Source: Polynucleobacter sp. UK-Gri1-W3
GTDB taxonomy: Bacteria; Pseudomonadota; Gammaproteobacteria; Burkholderiales; Burkholderiaceae
Assembly: GCF_018881595.1 (NCBI RefSeq)
Contig: NZ_JACVQA010000014.1
Location: 80,017-122,456, forward strand
Direction: 5' to 3'
Length of the DNA stretch: 42,440 nt
Shown: positions 18,915 to 26,921 of the stretch, in pieces
How the letters are laid out: the number at the start of each line of letters is the position of its first letter
Numbering within the stretch: position 1 is the stretch's first letter
Notes under the pieces: generated by a model
Told to the model about the DNA's origin: nothing
Database searches by the model: none
The model's input: only the letters and a program-made list of their open reading frames with translations
Translations under genes and position numbers: made by a program

Positions 18915-19910
18915 TTACTCTAATTTAGCACCCGATTGCTGCACTACCTTGCCCCATTTACTAGCTTCTGTAGCAATCAACCTGGAAAGATCTTTAGGGC
19001 TACCTGGAGCTGGATCTAAGCCGCTAGCTAAAAGACGTGATTTGACCTTTGGCTTGCTCAGGGTTTGATACACCATCTGATTGAGACGTTTTTGAATATC
19101 GGGAGGCAAATTCGCTGGCGCCATCAAAGAAAACCAAGAAATCGCCTCAAAACCCGTTAGACCTTGATCGGCTAAGGTCGGAATTTCTGGGGCAGCTTGT
19201 GAACGCTTCAGCGTGGTGACCCCCAAAGCTTGAACTTCCCCAGCTTTGATCAAAGCCAAAGAGGATGAAAGATTATCAAAGAGCATTGAGATGCGGCCAC
19301 TCAGTAGATCCGGCAATGATTGTGCCCGCCCTTTGTAAGGAATATGGCGTATCTGGACGCCTGCCATTTCTTTAAATAATTCACCAGACATATGAAGCGA
19401 TGTACCGACCCCAGATGAGCCGAAAGTTAATTGACCAGGCTTTGCTTTTGCAAGTTCAATTAATTCATGAAGATTAGTAACGCCTAATTTTTTATTGACG
19501 ATTAATACGTTCGGCGTGCTGGCTAAAAAACTAATGGGCGTGAAATCCTTCACAGGATCAAAAGACATCTTTTCATAAAGCGCGCCATTGATCGCATGAA
19601 TACCCACCGTACCAATCAGTAAGGTGTAGCCATCGGGCTCACTCTTAGCCACGAGGTCGGCACCAATATTACCGCCATAACCAGGGCGATTCTCAACCAA
19701 TACCGGTACGCCCAAAGTTTGCTGCCAGCTTTCGGCTAAAACACGCGCCAATATATCGGGAGCCCCGCCGGGGGTAAAGGTCACAACAATACGTATAGCT
19801 TGCTTAGGCCAGGCAGTATTTTTTTGCACGGTTTGGGCTTGAGCTGAGAGCGCAAAAGCCCACAGTACAGCCGCAATGAAGAAGCTCTTCAGAACTTGGA
19901 AGAATGGCAT
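18915..19910 (-). CDS. Bug/TctC-family periplasmic solute-binding protein
   Basis: 331 residues with Sec signal peptide ending AFALSAQAQ. Bug-family motifs: WPKQAIRIVVTFTPGGAPD, then NRPGYGGNIGADLVAKS and PDGYTLLIGTVGIHAIN, which form the carboxylate-binding loops, and HIPYKGRAQSLPDLLSGRI. These proteins bind small carboxylates or similar ligands, either for TctAB uptake or for sensing. No tctA/tctB lies in the window, so it is an orphan; ligand unknown. One of three Bug genes here. Confidence 0.93.
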   Translation of the reverse strand: MPFFQVLKSFFIAAVLWAFALSAQAQTVQKNTAWPKQAIRIVVTFTPGGAPDILARVLAESWQQTLGVPVLVENRPGYGGNIGADLVAKSEPDGYTLLIGTVGIHAINGALYEKMSFDPVKDFTPISFLASTPNVLIVNKKLGVTNLHELIELAKAKPGQLTFGSSGVGTSLHMSGELFKEMAGVQIRHIPYKGRAQSLPDLLSGRISMLFDNLSSSLALIKAGEVQALGVTTLKRSQAAPEIPTLADQGLTGFEAISWFSLMAPANLPPDIQKRLNQMVYQTLSKPKVKSRLLASGLDPAPGSPKDLSRLIATEASKWGKVVQQSGAKLE

Positions 19911-19943
19911 ATTAAAACTCAGAGCTAGACCGAATGGTCTAGA

Positions 19944-20513
19944 TTAAAAGCCAAAGCGAGAGCGTAACCACAGCCAGCCCTCATACTTCACTGGATCATC
20001 AGCGCAGGGACCGATGCCACAATCTAGAAGTGTAGATACGAGGTTGCCAAAAACCAAAAGAATGAAAGCGATGACCAAGGCATTTGCAAACCAAGAGCGT
20101 GAGCGTACTTCGCGATTGGGCAGCATTAAGAGAATTGCTAGACCCATTAATAGTCCTGTGTAACCAACATATGCCCAGGTATAGAAATGTAATTCTAGAA
20201 ATGTTTTTCCGAATCCTTTGTCACCGGGCAGAATGTGTAAGAACACCTGGCGAAGAGAAACCATCATCCCCACTATGCCGCCAATGATGCCCCATCCGTA
20301 GTGAGAAGAATGTGCACCGAAACGAATATTCAAAACCAATGCAAAACCAATAATCACAAACCCAATACGTTGCATTAAACATAAGGGGCAAGGTAGCTCA
20401 CCAAAATACAGTTGATCGAAAAATGCATACGAAAGCATACCAACAACAGCCAACAATGCCAGCTGATTGCCTAGGGCCGCTAATGAAGGAAGAGAATGTC
20501 TACTCACGATCAA
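19944..20513 (-). CDS. dsbB: DsbB-family quinone-linked disulfide oxidase, variant cysteine layout
   Basis: Inner-membrane protein of 189 residues with five hydrophobic segments. The first periplasmic loop carries PCPLCLMQR (Cys42, Cys45), the DsbB active pair that passes electrons to quinone. The usual second pair in the loop between helices 3 and 4 is absent (that loop reads HILPGDKGFGKTFLELHFYTW). Instead Cys165 and Cys170 lie after the last helix in DCGIGPCADDP. Topology would put that tail in the periplasm as well. The start is TTG at 20513 or GTG at 20507; no ATG fits. It touches the stop of the DUF5993 gene, so the two are coupled. Confidence 0.88.
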   Translation of the reverse strand: MIVSRHSLPSLAALGNQLALLAVVGMLSYAFFDQLYFGELPCPLCLMQRIGFVIIGFALVLNIRFGAHSSHYGWGIIGGIVGMMVSLRQVFLHILPGDKGFGKTFLELHFYTWAYVGYTGLLMGLAILLMLPNREVRSRSWFANALVIAFILLVFGNLVSTLLDCGIGPCADDPVKYEGWLWLRSRFGF

Positions 20514-20672
20514 TTACAAACTGATGTTGAGATGGTCGGTTGCGTGAACTCGGAACCAAACCAAAAGGATGCCGACGGTAATCGCCAAAACAATCAAACC
20601 CGCAAGACGTTTCTCAAACCAGACTAAAACAAGTCCGATAAAAGCCGTCAGAAAAGGTAGGAACATATACAT
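20514..20672 (-). CDS. DUF5993 family 52-residue membrane protein
   Basis: Small protein read directly from the sequence: it starts MYMFLPFLTAFIGLVLVWFE and ends FRVHATDHLNISL. Two hydrophobic helices are joined by a short basic turn (EKRLAG). The length, the twin helices and the HATD-LN ending match the DUF5993 family as I know it. Its TAA is directly adjacent to the dsbB start codon, which implies joint translation and a shared function, perhaps as a small DsbB partner; the role is unproven. Confidence 0.75.
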   Translation of the reverse strand: MYMFLPFLTAFIGLVLVWFEKRLAGLIVLAITVGILLVWFRVHATDHLNISL

Positions 20673-20759
20673 GAGATTATTCTAGCGCAGGACTCTACCG
20701 ATAAGGGTAATTCTGTAAATACAGAGCCTGGAGGAAGGTCTTTTGATTAAAATGGGCCC

Positions 20760-21539
20760 ATGAATACAAGCTCTACCCCGCCCTGCATCGATTTAGACGT
20801 TGATGGAAAAATTGCTTGGGTGACCTTCAATAACCCTAGTGCCCGTAATGCCCTGACTTGGCCGATGTATGAAGAACTCAAAAAGATCTGCGACTCACTA
20901 GCAAGCAATCCTGAGGTTCGGGTGGTTATTTTTAGGGGTGCTGGAGATAGGGCATTTGTTTCGGGTAGCGATATTCAACAGTTTGTGGATCTCAAAAAAG
21001 ATGAGGCTTATGAAATAGCTGTTGATCAAGTCTTTGCATCACTACAGCAACTGCCCATGCCAACCATTGCCATGATTGAAGGTTTGGCTGTTGGTAGCGG
21101 ACTTTTAATAGCAACTGCTTGCGACTTTCGTATCTCAACAAAGGATGCCCGTTTTGGCATACCAATAGCAAAAACTTTAGGAAACTGTTTATCGCCAAGC
21201 AATCTATCTTGGATTGCAGCTCACCTCGGAATTCCGATGGTCAAAAAAATGCTGCTAACCGCTGAGCTGATTAAGGCACCAGAATTATTAGAGTCAGGAT
21301 ATCTATATCAAACAGCAGAGGCAACAGACATCCATGGGGCTGCAAATGCACTTGCACAGAAGTTAGCGGCTTTAGCACCCATCACGCAAAAAGCCAGCAA
21401 ACTGACCTTAGCGCATTTGCTTCAAAGTAATCTTCCGGACTGCACTGAACTCATGCGTGAAACCTATAACAGCAAAGACTTTAAAGAGGGAGTGAATGCC
21501 TTCTTGGAGGGTCGACCACCTCAGTGGACCGGGGAATAA
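20760..21539 (+). CDS. Enoyl-CoA hydratase/isomerase (crotonase) family protein
   Basis: 259-residue crotonase-fold protein. Family marks: NPSARNALTWPMYEEL, the CoA/oxyanion segments GDRAFVSGSDIQQF and IEGLAVGSGLLIATACDFRI, and ARFGIPIAKTLGNCL. At the places of the two catalytic glutamates of enoyl-CoA hydratase it has Ile136 (in GIPIAK) and Lys163 (in MVKKML). A classical hydratase reaction is therefore unlikely; another crotonase chemistry such as isomerase, hydrolase or decarboxylase is possible. The ribosome site is unclear: GGAGGAAGG lies about 20 bases upstream. It diverges from the DUF5993-dsbB pair. Confidence 0.85.
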   Translation: MNTSSTPPCIDLDVDGKIAWVTFNNPSARNALTWPMYEELKKICDSLASNPEVRVVIFRGAGDRAFVSGSDIQQFVDLKKDEAYEIAVDQVFASLQQLPMPTIAMIEGLAVGSGLLIATACDFRISTKDARFGIPIAKTLGNCLSPSNLSWIAAHLGIPMVKKMLLTAELIKAPELLESGYLYQTAEATDIHGAANALAQKLAALAPITQKASKLTLAHLLQSNLPDCTELMRETYNSKDFKEGVNAFLEGRPPQWTGE

Positions 21540-21571
21540 GATCGAAGATCGCCCTTAGTCTAGCGCTTGGT

Positions 21572-22621
21572 TTAACCCTTCGCGTTTAAGAACTCCACGA
21601 CGATCTTCACAAACTGATCAGGTACCTCAACATGGGGCACATGACCTACATTGTCGATCGGGACTAGTTTTGCATTTGGCATAGCCGCTTGCACCTTCTT
21701 ACCTAGCTCCGGAAAATTACCCAAGATCTTCACTGCTTCAGGTGGCGCAAAGCGTTTGCCAAATACCGTACGGTCTTTTTGGCCGATTACCAATAGAACC
21801 GGCATCTTTAATTTTGGCAAATCATTTACTACAGGCTTTTCTGCAATCATTTGATATGTAAGGACAGAGGTCTTGGCGTAAGCCGGATAGTCAGAGCCTT
21901 TTTGAACTCGTACATAAACCTCCACAAACTTTTCATAGCTCGGTTGCCAGTTGGGAAAATAGGTCTGCAGGAAACGGCGATAAGTCGTTTCTGTTTGGGC
22001 CATCTCTAGCTTCAGTAAATCATCGTTTTTCTGCGGAGGAATGTCTTTGCTGTAATCCTCAAGGCCCAATGGATTCTCAAGCACGAGTTTTTGTACAGTT
22101 TGAGGGTAGAGATGAGAAAAACGTATCCCCACCATGCCCCCCATTGAATTAGCTATCACTGAAACTTGCGCAATATGGAGAGACTTCAACAAAGCTTGCG
22201 TGTTGGCGGCTAAATCATCAAAGTGATACTCAACATCTGGCTTAGATGATTTACCAAAGCCAATCTGGTCAGGCGCTATGACACGATAACCAGCCTTAGA
22301 AAGACCTGCAATCGTTGGGGCCCAGTAATCACTGGAGAAATTCTTCCCATGAAACAGCAGCACCACACCTTTTGGCTTACCGAGTGCCGGCACATCCATA
22401 TACATCATGCTGGCTGGCTGGCCCTGTAGAGAAGTCTTAAATTCTTTTAAGGGATATGGATAAGGCCATTGACTTAAGCGCAAATCCAAAGGGCTTGCAT
22501 TGGCGTAAAGACTGACTGAAGGAGTTGAAGATACTTGCTCAGGGCTGGCGCATGAGACTAAGAGTATTGGTATAGCTATTGCAGAGCAAGCAACTGCAAT
22601 TTTCTTAAGCAAACCGTTCAT
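21572..22621 (-). CDS. Exported alpha/beta hydrolase lipoprotein
   Basis: About 349 residues from the ATG at 22621 (an in-frame ATG at 22642 adds seven). The signal peptide has lipobox LVSC (LLVSCASPEQ), so it is probably a lipoprotein. Alpha/beta-hydrolase motifs: HGKNFSSDYW (oxyanion loop), the nucleophile elbow VIANSMGGM with catalytic Ser, Asp in LLVIGQKDRTV and His in DNVGHVPHVE. The substrate is unknown; an ester or C-C hydrolase is possible. It follows the FAH-family gene by 21 bases, so the two hydrolases are probably cotranscribed with the SemiSWEET gene. Confidence 0.87.
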   Translation of the reverse strand: MNGLLKKIAVACSAIAIPILLVSCASPEQVSSTPSVSLYANASPLDLRLSQWPYPYPLKEFKTSLQGQPASMMYMDVPALGKPKGVVLLFHGKNFSSDYWAPTIAGLSKAGYRVIAPDQIGFGKSSKPDVEYHFDDLAANTQALLKSLHIAQVSVIANSMGGMVGIRFSHLYPQTVQKLVLENPLGLEDYSKDIPPQKNDDLLKLEMAQTETTYRRFLQTYFPNWQPSYEKFVEVYVRVQKGSDYPAYAKTSVLTYQMIAEKPVVNDLPKLKMPVLLVIGQKDRTVFGKRFAPPEAVKILGNFPELGKKVQAAMPNAKLVPIDNVGHVPHVEVPDQFVKIVVEFLNAKG

Positions 22622-22642
22622 AACCCCAACTCTCTTCTGCAT

Positions 22643-23335
22643 TTAAATTATTTTTGTCTTTAAGTTAGTTAGGCCGGCAACGCTACCCTCAAGTACGTCA
22701 CCTTTCTTCACTGGGCCCACTCCTGCTGGAGTACCCGAGAAAATCAAATCACCCGGCTCCAAAGTAAATAAGGTTGAGAGATAAGCGATTGTGTCAGGCA
22801 CATTCCAAATTAGTTGATTGAGGTCGCCTTCCTGACGAACCTCTCCATTCACCAACAGCTTGACGGCGCCCTTAGCGGGATGACCACATTGAGCTGCTGG
22901 AGTGATCTCACCAGAGGGTGCTGAATGATCAAACGCCTTACCAGTATCCCAAGGACGTCCCATCTTTTTCGCTTCACCTTGAAGATCGCGTCTAGTCATA
23001 TCTAAACCCACTCCATAACCATAGACATGGTCTAGGGCTTTATCAGCAGCAATATTCGCGCCACCCTTTCCGATTGCAACAACCATTTCTATTTCGTGAT
23101 GCACATCACTCGATAGACTTGGGTATGCCATATCTTTTCCATCTGTGACAATCGAATTCGCTGGCTTCATAAAAAAGAATGGCGGCTCACGGTCAGGATC
23201 ATGACCCATCTCACGCGCATGATCAGCATAGTTACGCCCTACGCAGTAAATGCGATTGACAGCAAAGCGACGGCTATCACCTGTTACCGGCAATGAAATA
23301 ACTGTTGGTGGATCAATCACAAATGCTGAGGACAT
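22643..23335 (-). CDS. Fumarylacetoacetate hydrolase (FAH) family protein, cytosolic
   Basis: 230 residues from the ATG at 23335, chosen because AAAGG lies upstream and the protein then begins MSSAFVIDPPTVISLPV like other family members; the longer frame to 23614 overlaps the SemiSWEET gene. FAH signature: YCVGRNYADHAREMG, metal ligands Glu81 and Glu83 in VHHEIEM and Asp112 in GVGLDMTRRDLQ, then IAYLSTLFTLEPGDLIFSGTPAGVGP. Likely fumarylpyruvate or acylpyruvate hydrolase, or a decarboxylase of aromatic catabolism. No signal peptide. Central gene of the SemiSWEET-FAH-hydrolase group. Confidence 0.9.
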   Translation of the reverse strand: MSSAFVIDPPTVISLPVTGDSRRFAVNRIYCVGRNYADHAREMGHDPDREPPFFFMKPANSIVTDGKDMAYPSLSSDVHHEIEMVVAIGKGGANIAADKALDHVYGYGVGLDMTRRDLQGEAKKMGRPWDTGKAFDHSAPSGEITPAAQCGHPAKGAVKLLVNGEVRQEGDLNQLIWNVPDTIAYLSTLFTLEPGDLIFSGTPAGVGPVKKGDVLEGSVAGLTNLKTKII

Positions 23336-23373
23336 AAGAACCTTTCTATGAATTTTGATAAATACATGCTCTA

Positions 23374-23652
23374 TTACTGTTTTCTGGAAGTATGACGCAA
23401 TTTCAACAACAATATACTGAGTGCCAAAGCAAAGGTCATGGCATTTGCAAGGATCAGGGGCCACTTTTCGATAATGAGCCCATAAACCAGCCACAAACCT
23501 ACCCCCGCCGTAAACAAGGAATACATTCCCAAGGAGATCCCCGAGAGATCCCGAGTTTGCCAGGACTGTATTGCCTGTGGCAAAAAAGCAATCGTGGTCA
23601 AGAAAGCGGCGCAATAGCCAATAATTTCAATATGGTGGGGCTCTAGAGTCAT
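23374..23652 (-). CDS. SemiSWEET sugar/solute transporter
   Basis: 92-residue inner-membrane protein with a single three-helix PQ-loop unit, which dimerises to form a pore in this family. Typical stretch: IGYCAAFLTTIAFLPQAIQS, where the PQ motif follows helix 1, then TRDLSGISLGMYSLFTAGVG. Bacterial SemiSWEETs move sugars by facilitated diffusion; this ligand is unknown. It is the first gene upstream of the FAH hydrolase (38-base gap) and diverges from the Bug gene at 23759. Confidence 0.9.
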   Translation of the reverse strand: MTLEPHHIEIIGYCAAFLTTIAFLPQAIQSWQTRDLSGISLGMYSLFTAGVGLWLVYGLIIEKWPLILANAMTFALALSILLLKLRHTSRKQ

Positions 23653-23758
23653 TTATCGATTGTAGTTAGGGAAATTGCCAAATCATTGACCCAGCGCATG
23701 AATTTTATTACTGTAGATAATAGAAAATCGTAATTCAACTCACCACTAAAAATACAAA

Positions 23759-24760
23759 ATGAGACAACACATTATTAAAGGCCTAGGCCTACTGCTTTGC
23801 AGCAGCTTAATCAGCACCCCGCTGCTTGCACAAAACAATACCGCCGCAATCAAAAGCTATCCTGACAAGCCTATTAAGCTGGTCATTCCCTATCCGCCAG
23901 GTGGAGCAACTGATGTCATTGGGCGCATCATGGCGCAAGAGTTATCCAAGTCGCTGAACCAACAAGTGATTCCAGACAATCGCGCTGGAGATAGCGGCAA
24001 TATCGGCGCTGATATGGTCGCAAAGTCTCCGGCTGATGGCTACACCTTATTAATGGGTGCACTCACATCACACTCCATTAATGCCAATCTTGATAAAGAC
24101 AAGATTCGATACAACTTAGAAAAAGATTTCACGCCGGTTGATGTGGTGGGTGTGGTGCCATTGGTGTTTGTAGTCAACCCTTCAGTTCCCGTAAAGAACA
24201 TGAAAGAATTCATCGCTTATGCAAAAGCAAATCCAGGCAAACTCACTTTTGCCTCATCTGGTGCCGGCGCCCCACAACGCCTTGCCATGGAAATGTTTCG
24301 CTATCAACTTGGTTTAGATTTATTGCATGTGCCATACAAGGGCAGTGGTCCAGCTATGACTGACTTGGTGGGCGGTCAGGTGTTGACCATGTCTGAGACC
24401 GTTCCGGCAGCCTTGCAATTTATTCAGTCTGGTCAATTGAGGGCTCTTGCAGTAACAACTGCAAAGCGTATTAGTCAATTACCTGATGTGCCAACAATTA
24501 CTGAAGCCACTGGCTTGCCGAACTTTGATGTAGTGAGCATGTTTGGTATTTTAGCCCCAGCAGGCACACCAAAACCAATCATCGATAAGCTCAGTGCAGA
24601 CATTAAGATGATATTGCAACGCCCTGATGTGCAGGAGCGAATGCTTGCAGCCGGCGTTTATGTCAACTATCTTTCACCAGCAGATTCAAGCAAGCGAATT
24701 ACACGAGAGATGAATATGTGGAGCAAGGTCATTAAAGATGCCAATATCAAGCCTGACTGA
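23759..24760 (+). CDS. Bug/TctC-family periplasmic solute-binding protein
   Basis: 333 residues. Signal peptide ends STPLLAQ. Binding loops: KLVIPYPPGGATDVIGRIMA, NRAGDSGNIGADMVAKSPAD, and HVPYKGSGPAMTDLVGGQV. Orphan: no TctAB. It diverges from a SemiSWEET-FAH-hydrolase set, so its ligand may be the precursor of the FAH substrate; that link is inference only. It converges with the barrel gene 12 bases downstream. Confidence 0.93.
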   Translation: MRQHIIKGLGLLLCSSLISTPLLAQNNTAAIKSYPDKPIKLVIPYPPGGATDVIGRIMAQELSKSLNQQVIPDNRAGDSGNIGADMVAKSPADGYTLLMGALTSHSINANLDKDKIRYNLEKDFTPVDVVGVVPLVFVVNPSVPVKNMKEFIAYAKANPGKLTFASSGAGAPQRLAMEMFRYQLGLDLLHVPYKGSGPAMTDLVGGQVLTMSETVPAALQFIQSGQLRALAVTTAKRISQLPDVPTITEATGLPNFDVVSMFGILAPAGTPKPIIDKLSADIKMILQRPDVQERMLAAGVYVNYLSPADSSKRITREMNMWSKVIKDANIKPD

Positions 24761-24772
24761 GACTGACTAAGG

Positions 24773-25588
24773 CTAATTTAATGGAATGGAAAAAATCGCT
24801 TTAAGCGTTAATGAATCCGTGCTGTTAGAAAAGCCTTTACCTACCCCAGCTTGAAACGAAATTGGTTTGCCATCGTAGTACATCATCAAGAAACCTAGTT
24901 GTTGTGTATTTTGATAATTGATAGGCTGACCAAGTTGATTTAGGTTGGAGTAATACTCCACTCCAAGAGCTAACTCAGGAGTCACCTCCCTAGATAAGCG
25001 TGTTGCCGTCGAGAAGTAAGGTGACTGATGTACATAGGGTTGGGAGAGCGGCATATCCACAATGGGGTTAAATGAGAAAAGCCACTCATCAAAATGCTTA
25101 CCGATTATGAAACGTACTTCACTGTTATATCGGGACTCATCAAACTGTGGTTGTACGTTAGATATCTCTAGATTTGCGCCTGCGAAAAAAGAGTCGCCCT
25201 TATCTTCGCGAATTGGTAACCATTTCATGCGCACTTTCGTTGCTGCGTATTGAAACTTATTGTCATAGTTCACATAAGAGATATATAAGCCAGCCTCTAG
25301 ATCATGGCCTAAGCCATAGGCAAACTCAGGGGTCACCCGTACACCATTATTGTTCATCACCTCACCTGGATAGGAGGGGGTTTGAATACCTCTGGGGGTG
25401 CTGTTTAAATGCACCTCAAGACTGGCTTCTCCCTTGGCATTAATTTCATCGTCGTAAACCTGAATTTCATCCTGCAGAACCGCCATGCTGATTGATGGCG
25501 AGAGAATGGCCGCAGTTAACATCAGCCCCTGGATAAGCGCTTTCTTGAGGAGGTGAGCTTGCATCTGCATGATGTGTGAGTTTAACAA
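24773..25588 (-). CDS. Outer-membrane beta-barrel-like protein of unknown function
   Basis: 271 residues. The signal peptide ends near SPSISMA. The mature part begins LQDEIQVYDDEINAKGEASL and continues with alternating polar/hydrophobic strands and aromatic girdle residues (EAGLYISYVNYDNKFQYA, ELALGVEYYSNLNQLG). The last residue is Asn, but the final strand SLTLKAIFSIPLN is barrel-like. Possible starts are the ATGs at 25588, 25570 and 25564; none has a clear ribosome site. I do not recognise a named function; a porin-like or phenol-degradation-associated barrel (MetA type) is possible. Confidence 0.65.
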   Translation of the reverse strand: MLNSHIMQMQAHLLKKALIQGLMLTAAILSPSISMAVLQDEIQVYDDEINAKGEASLEVHLNSTPRGIQTPSYPGEVMNNNGVRVTPEFAYGLGHDLEAGLYISYVNYDNKFQYAATKVRMKWLPIREDKGDSFFAGANLEISNVQPQFDESRYNSEVRFIIGKHFDEWLFSFNPIVDMPLSQPYVHQSPYFSTATRLSREVTPELALGVEYYSNLNQLGQPINYQNTQQLGFLMMYYDGKPISFQAGVGKGFSNSTDSLTLKAIFSIPLN

Positions 25589-25621
25589 GGATTAGTATTT
25601 TTTGACGTGCTTGCCTCAAAG

Positions 25622-25729
25622 CTAGCAAGGACGCCTAATAGCTTTCTTAGTCACCTCCTGCGCAGAAGCTGACTCCGTTAAAAAGCGGCTTTTAGGGCGG
25701 TGTTTGCAGCAAACCAAACATCTTCTCAT
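25622..25729 (-). CDS. Possible 35-residue Cys/Arg-rich peptide
   Basis: The intergenic stretch 25589-25781 holds a short minus-strand ORF starting MRRCLVCCKHRPKSRF and ending AIRRPC. GGTGG is weakly placed upstream. It carries four cysteines and many basic residues. It sits between the exported FAH gene's terminator and the barrel gene. Could be chance; no family known. Confidence 0.2.
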   Translation of the reverse strand: MRRCLVCCKHRPKSRFLTESASAQEVTKKAIRRPC

Positions 25730-25733
25730 GAGA

Positions 25734-25760
25734 AAAGCCACCCTAGGGCGGCTTTCTTTT
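25734..25760. terminator. Terminator hairpin below the Tat-FAH gene
   Basis: AAAGCC-x-CCCTAGGG-x-GGCTTT nearly perfect palindrome (25734-25755) with T-rich flanks on both strands. It lies 27 bases after the stop of the minus-strand gene ending at 25782. Confidence 0.7.
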
Positions 25761-25781
25761 TGAATGAAGATTCCGAAATAA

Positions 25782-26825
25782 TCAAGCCAAGGTGAACTTC
25801 AGGTCGCCCAGTTTTTCTACTGAACTTACAATCTTATCACCCTTCTTCAGCCATACCTGCTTGTCTTTCGGCATACCGGCAATTACGCCTTGTGGTGTGC
25901 CAGTAAAAACAATGTCTCCTGGTTCTAATGTCCAATAGATACTGATGTAAGACAACATTTTCTGGGTGTTATGAATGAAGTCTGAAGTATTAGAGTTCTG
26001 ACGCAACTCACCATTAACCCATGTCTTCACCTGGAGCTTATTGGGGTCACCTACTAAGTCAGAAGTAACAAAGTAAGGTCCAATTGGAGCGTATTGATCT
26101 AAAGTCTTACCAATCATCCACTGCCCACTCGGCAACTCTAATTGCAAATCACGTGATGAGAAATCATTTGAGGTGCAATAGCCAGCAACATAATCCAAAG
26201 TAGCTGATTCCGGAACGTTACGCATCTGCTTACCAACAACAATCAACAACTCAGTTTCATAATCTAACTTATAAGAAACTGATGGCGGTGGAATTTGCAA
26301 TAAACAGTTGTGAGCCGCAAGACTATTATTGTACTTATTGAATAGCGGCGGCACTCGTGGATGAGCCATACCAACCTCATCCGCATGCGCACGGTAATTT
26401 AAGCCAACACAAACAATCTTTCCAGGGTTTTTAAACAGGCACCCGAAAGTAATGTCGGATTCTTTTAAGTAAGGCACCCCAGATTTATCGGCGCTTGCTA
26501 CTACCTTATTAAATCCTAGAGCATTACCCTCTTGCAATAATTGATCTAGAGTTAGCGGCGCCGCAATCTTCATTTTCTTAGCAACAGCACGAACATCGAT
26601 GACGCCTTTTGGCGTCACTACACCTAAGGTTTCTGTTCCATCCGCATTTTGGATCGAGAGAATTTTGCTGTTTTTTACCATTTCGCGTGGGCCAGTGTAA
26701 ACCTCACCTCCCCAGACTGAAGTGGGGTGAGCTGAAGCCTCCTTCATTACACCCATAGTAGAGGCAGCTACTAAACCAGCCCCAGCAGCTGAAGCAGTTT
26801 TCATAAATTGGCGGCGAGAACTCAT
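25782..26825 (-). CDS. FAH-family protein with twin-arginine (Tat) signal
   Basis: 347 residues. The N-terminus MSSRRQFMKTASAAGAGLVA carries a full Tat motif (SRRxFMK), and the region ends ASAHP, so it is likely exported folded. The FAH core begins near residue 135: CVGLNYRAHADEVG, metal site YKLDYETELLIVVG, Asp in CTSNDFSSRDLQ, and YWTLEPGDIVFTGTPQGV. The reaction is unknown; family members hydrolyse or decarboxylate beta-diketo acids. A strong ribosome site (AAAGGAGATAA) precedes the ATG. An exported FAH enzyme is unusual, since well-known members are cytosolic. Confidence 0.85.
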   Translation of the reverse strand: MSSRRQFMKTASAAGAGLVAASTMGVMKEASAHPTSVWGGEVYTGPREMVKNSKILSIQNADGTETLGVVTPKGVIDVRAVAKKMKIAAPLTLDQLLQEGNALGFNKVVASADKSGVPYLKESDITFGCLFKNPGKIVCVGLNYRAHADEVGMAHPRVPPLFNKYNNSLAAHNCLLQIPPPSVSYKLDYETELLIVVGKQMRNVPESATLDYVAGYCTSNDFSSRDLQLELPSGQWMIGKTLDQYAPIGPYFVTSDLVGDPNKLQVKTWVNGELRQNSNTSDFIHNTQKMLSYISIYWTLEPGDIVFTGTPQGVIAGMPKDKQVWLKKGDKIVSSVEKLGDLKFTLA

Positions 26826-26921
26826 ATTTATCTCCTTTTGTTGTTATCTATTTTTAACTTCAAAAGGAATACTACCCCACCCATTTATGCGGTGCTGCAG
26901 CAAATATCAACTACAGGAGAT

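Noticed and set aside
23335..23614. N-terminal extension of the FAH-family protein
   Set aside because: It overlaps the SemiSWEET gene in another frame and lacks a ribosome site; the ATG at 23335 has one and gives the normal family N-terminus.
25651..25659. TCACCTCCT, identical to the anti-Shine-Dalgarno end of 16S rRNA
   Set aside because: No other 16S sequence surrounds it; on the minus strand it is simply an AGGAGGTGA string inside a possible small ORF, without a start codon at the right distance.
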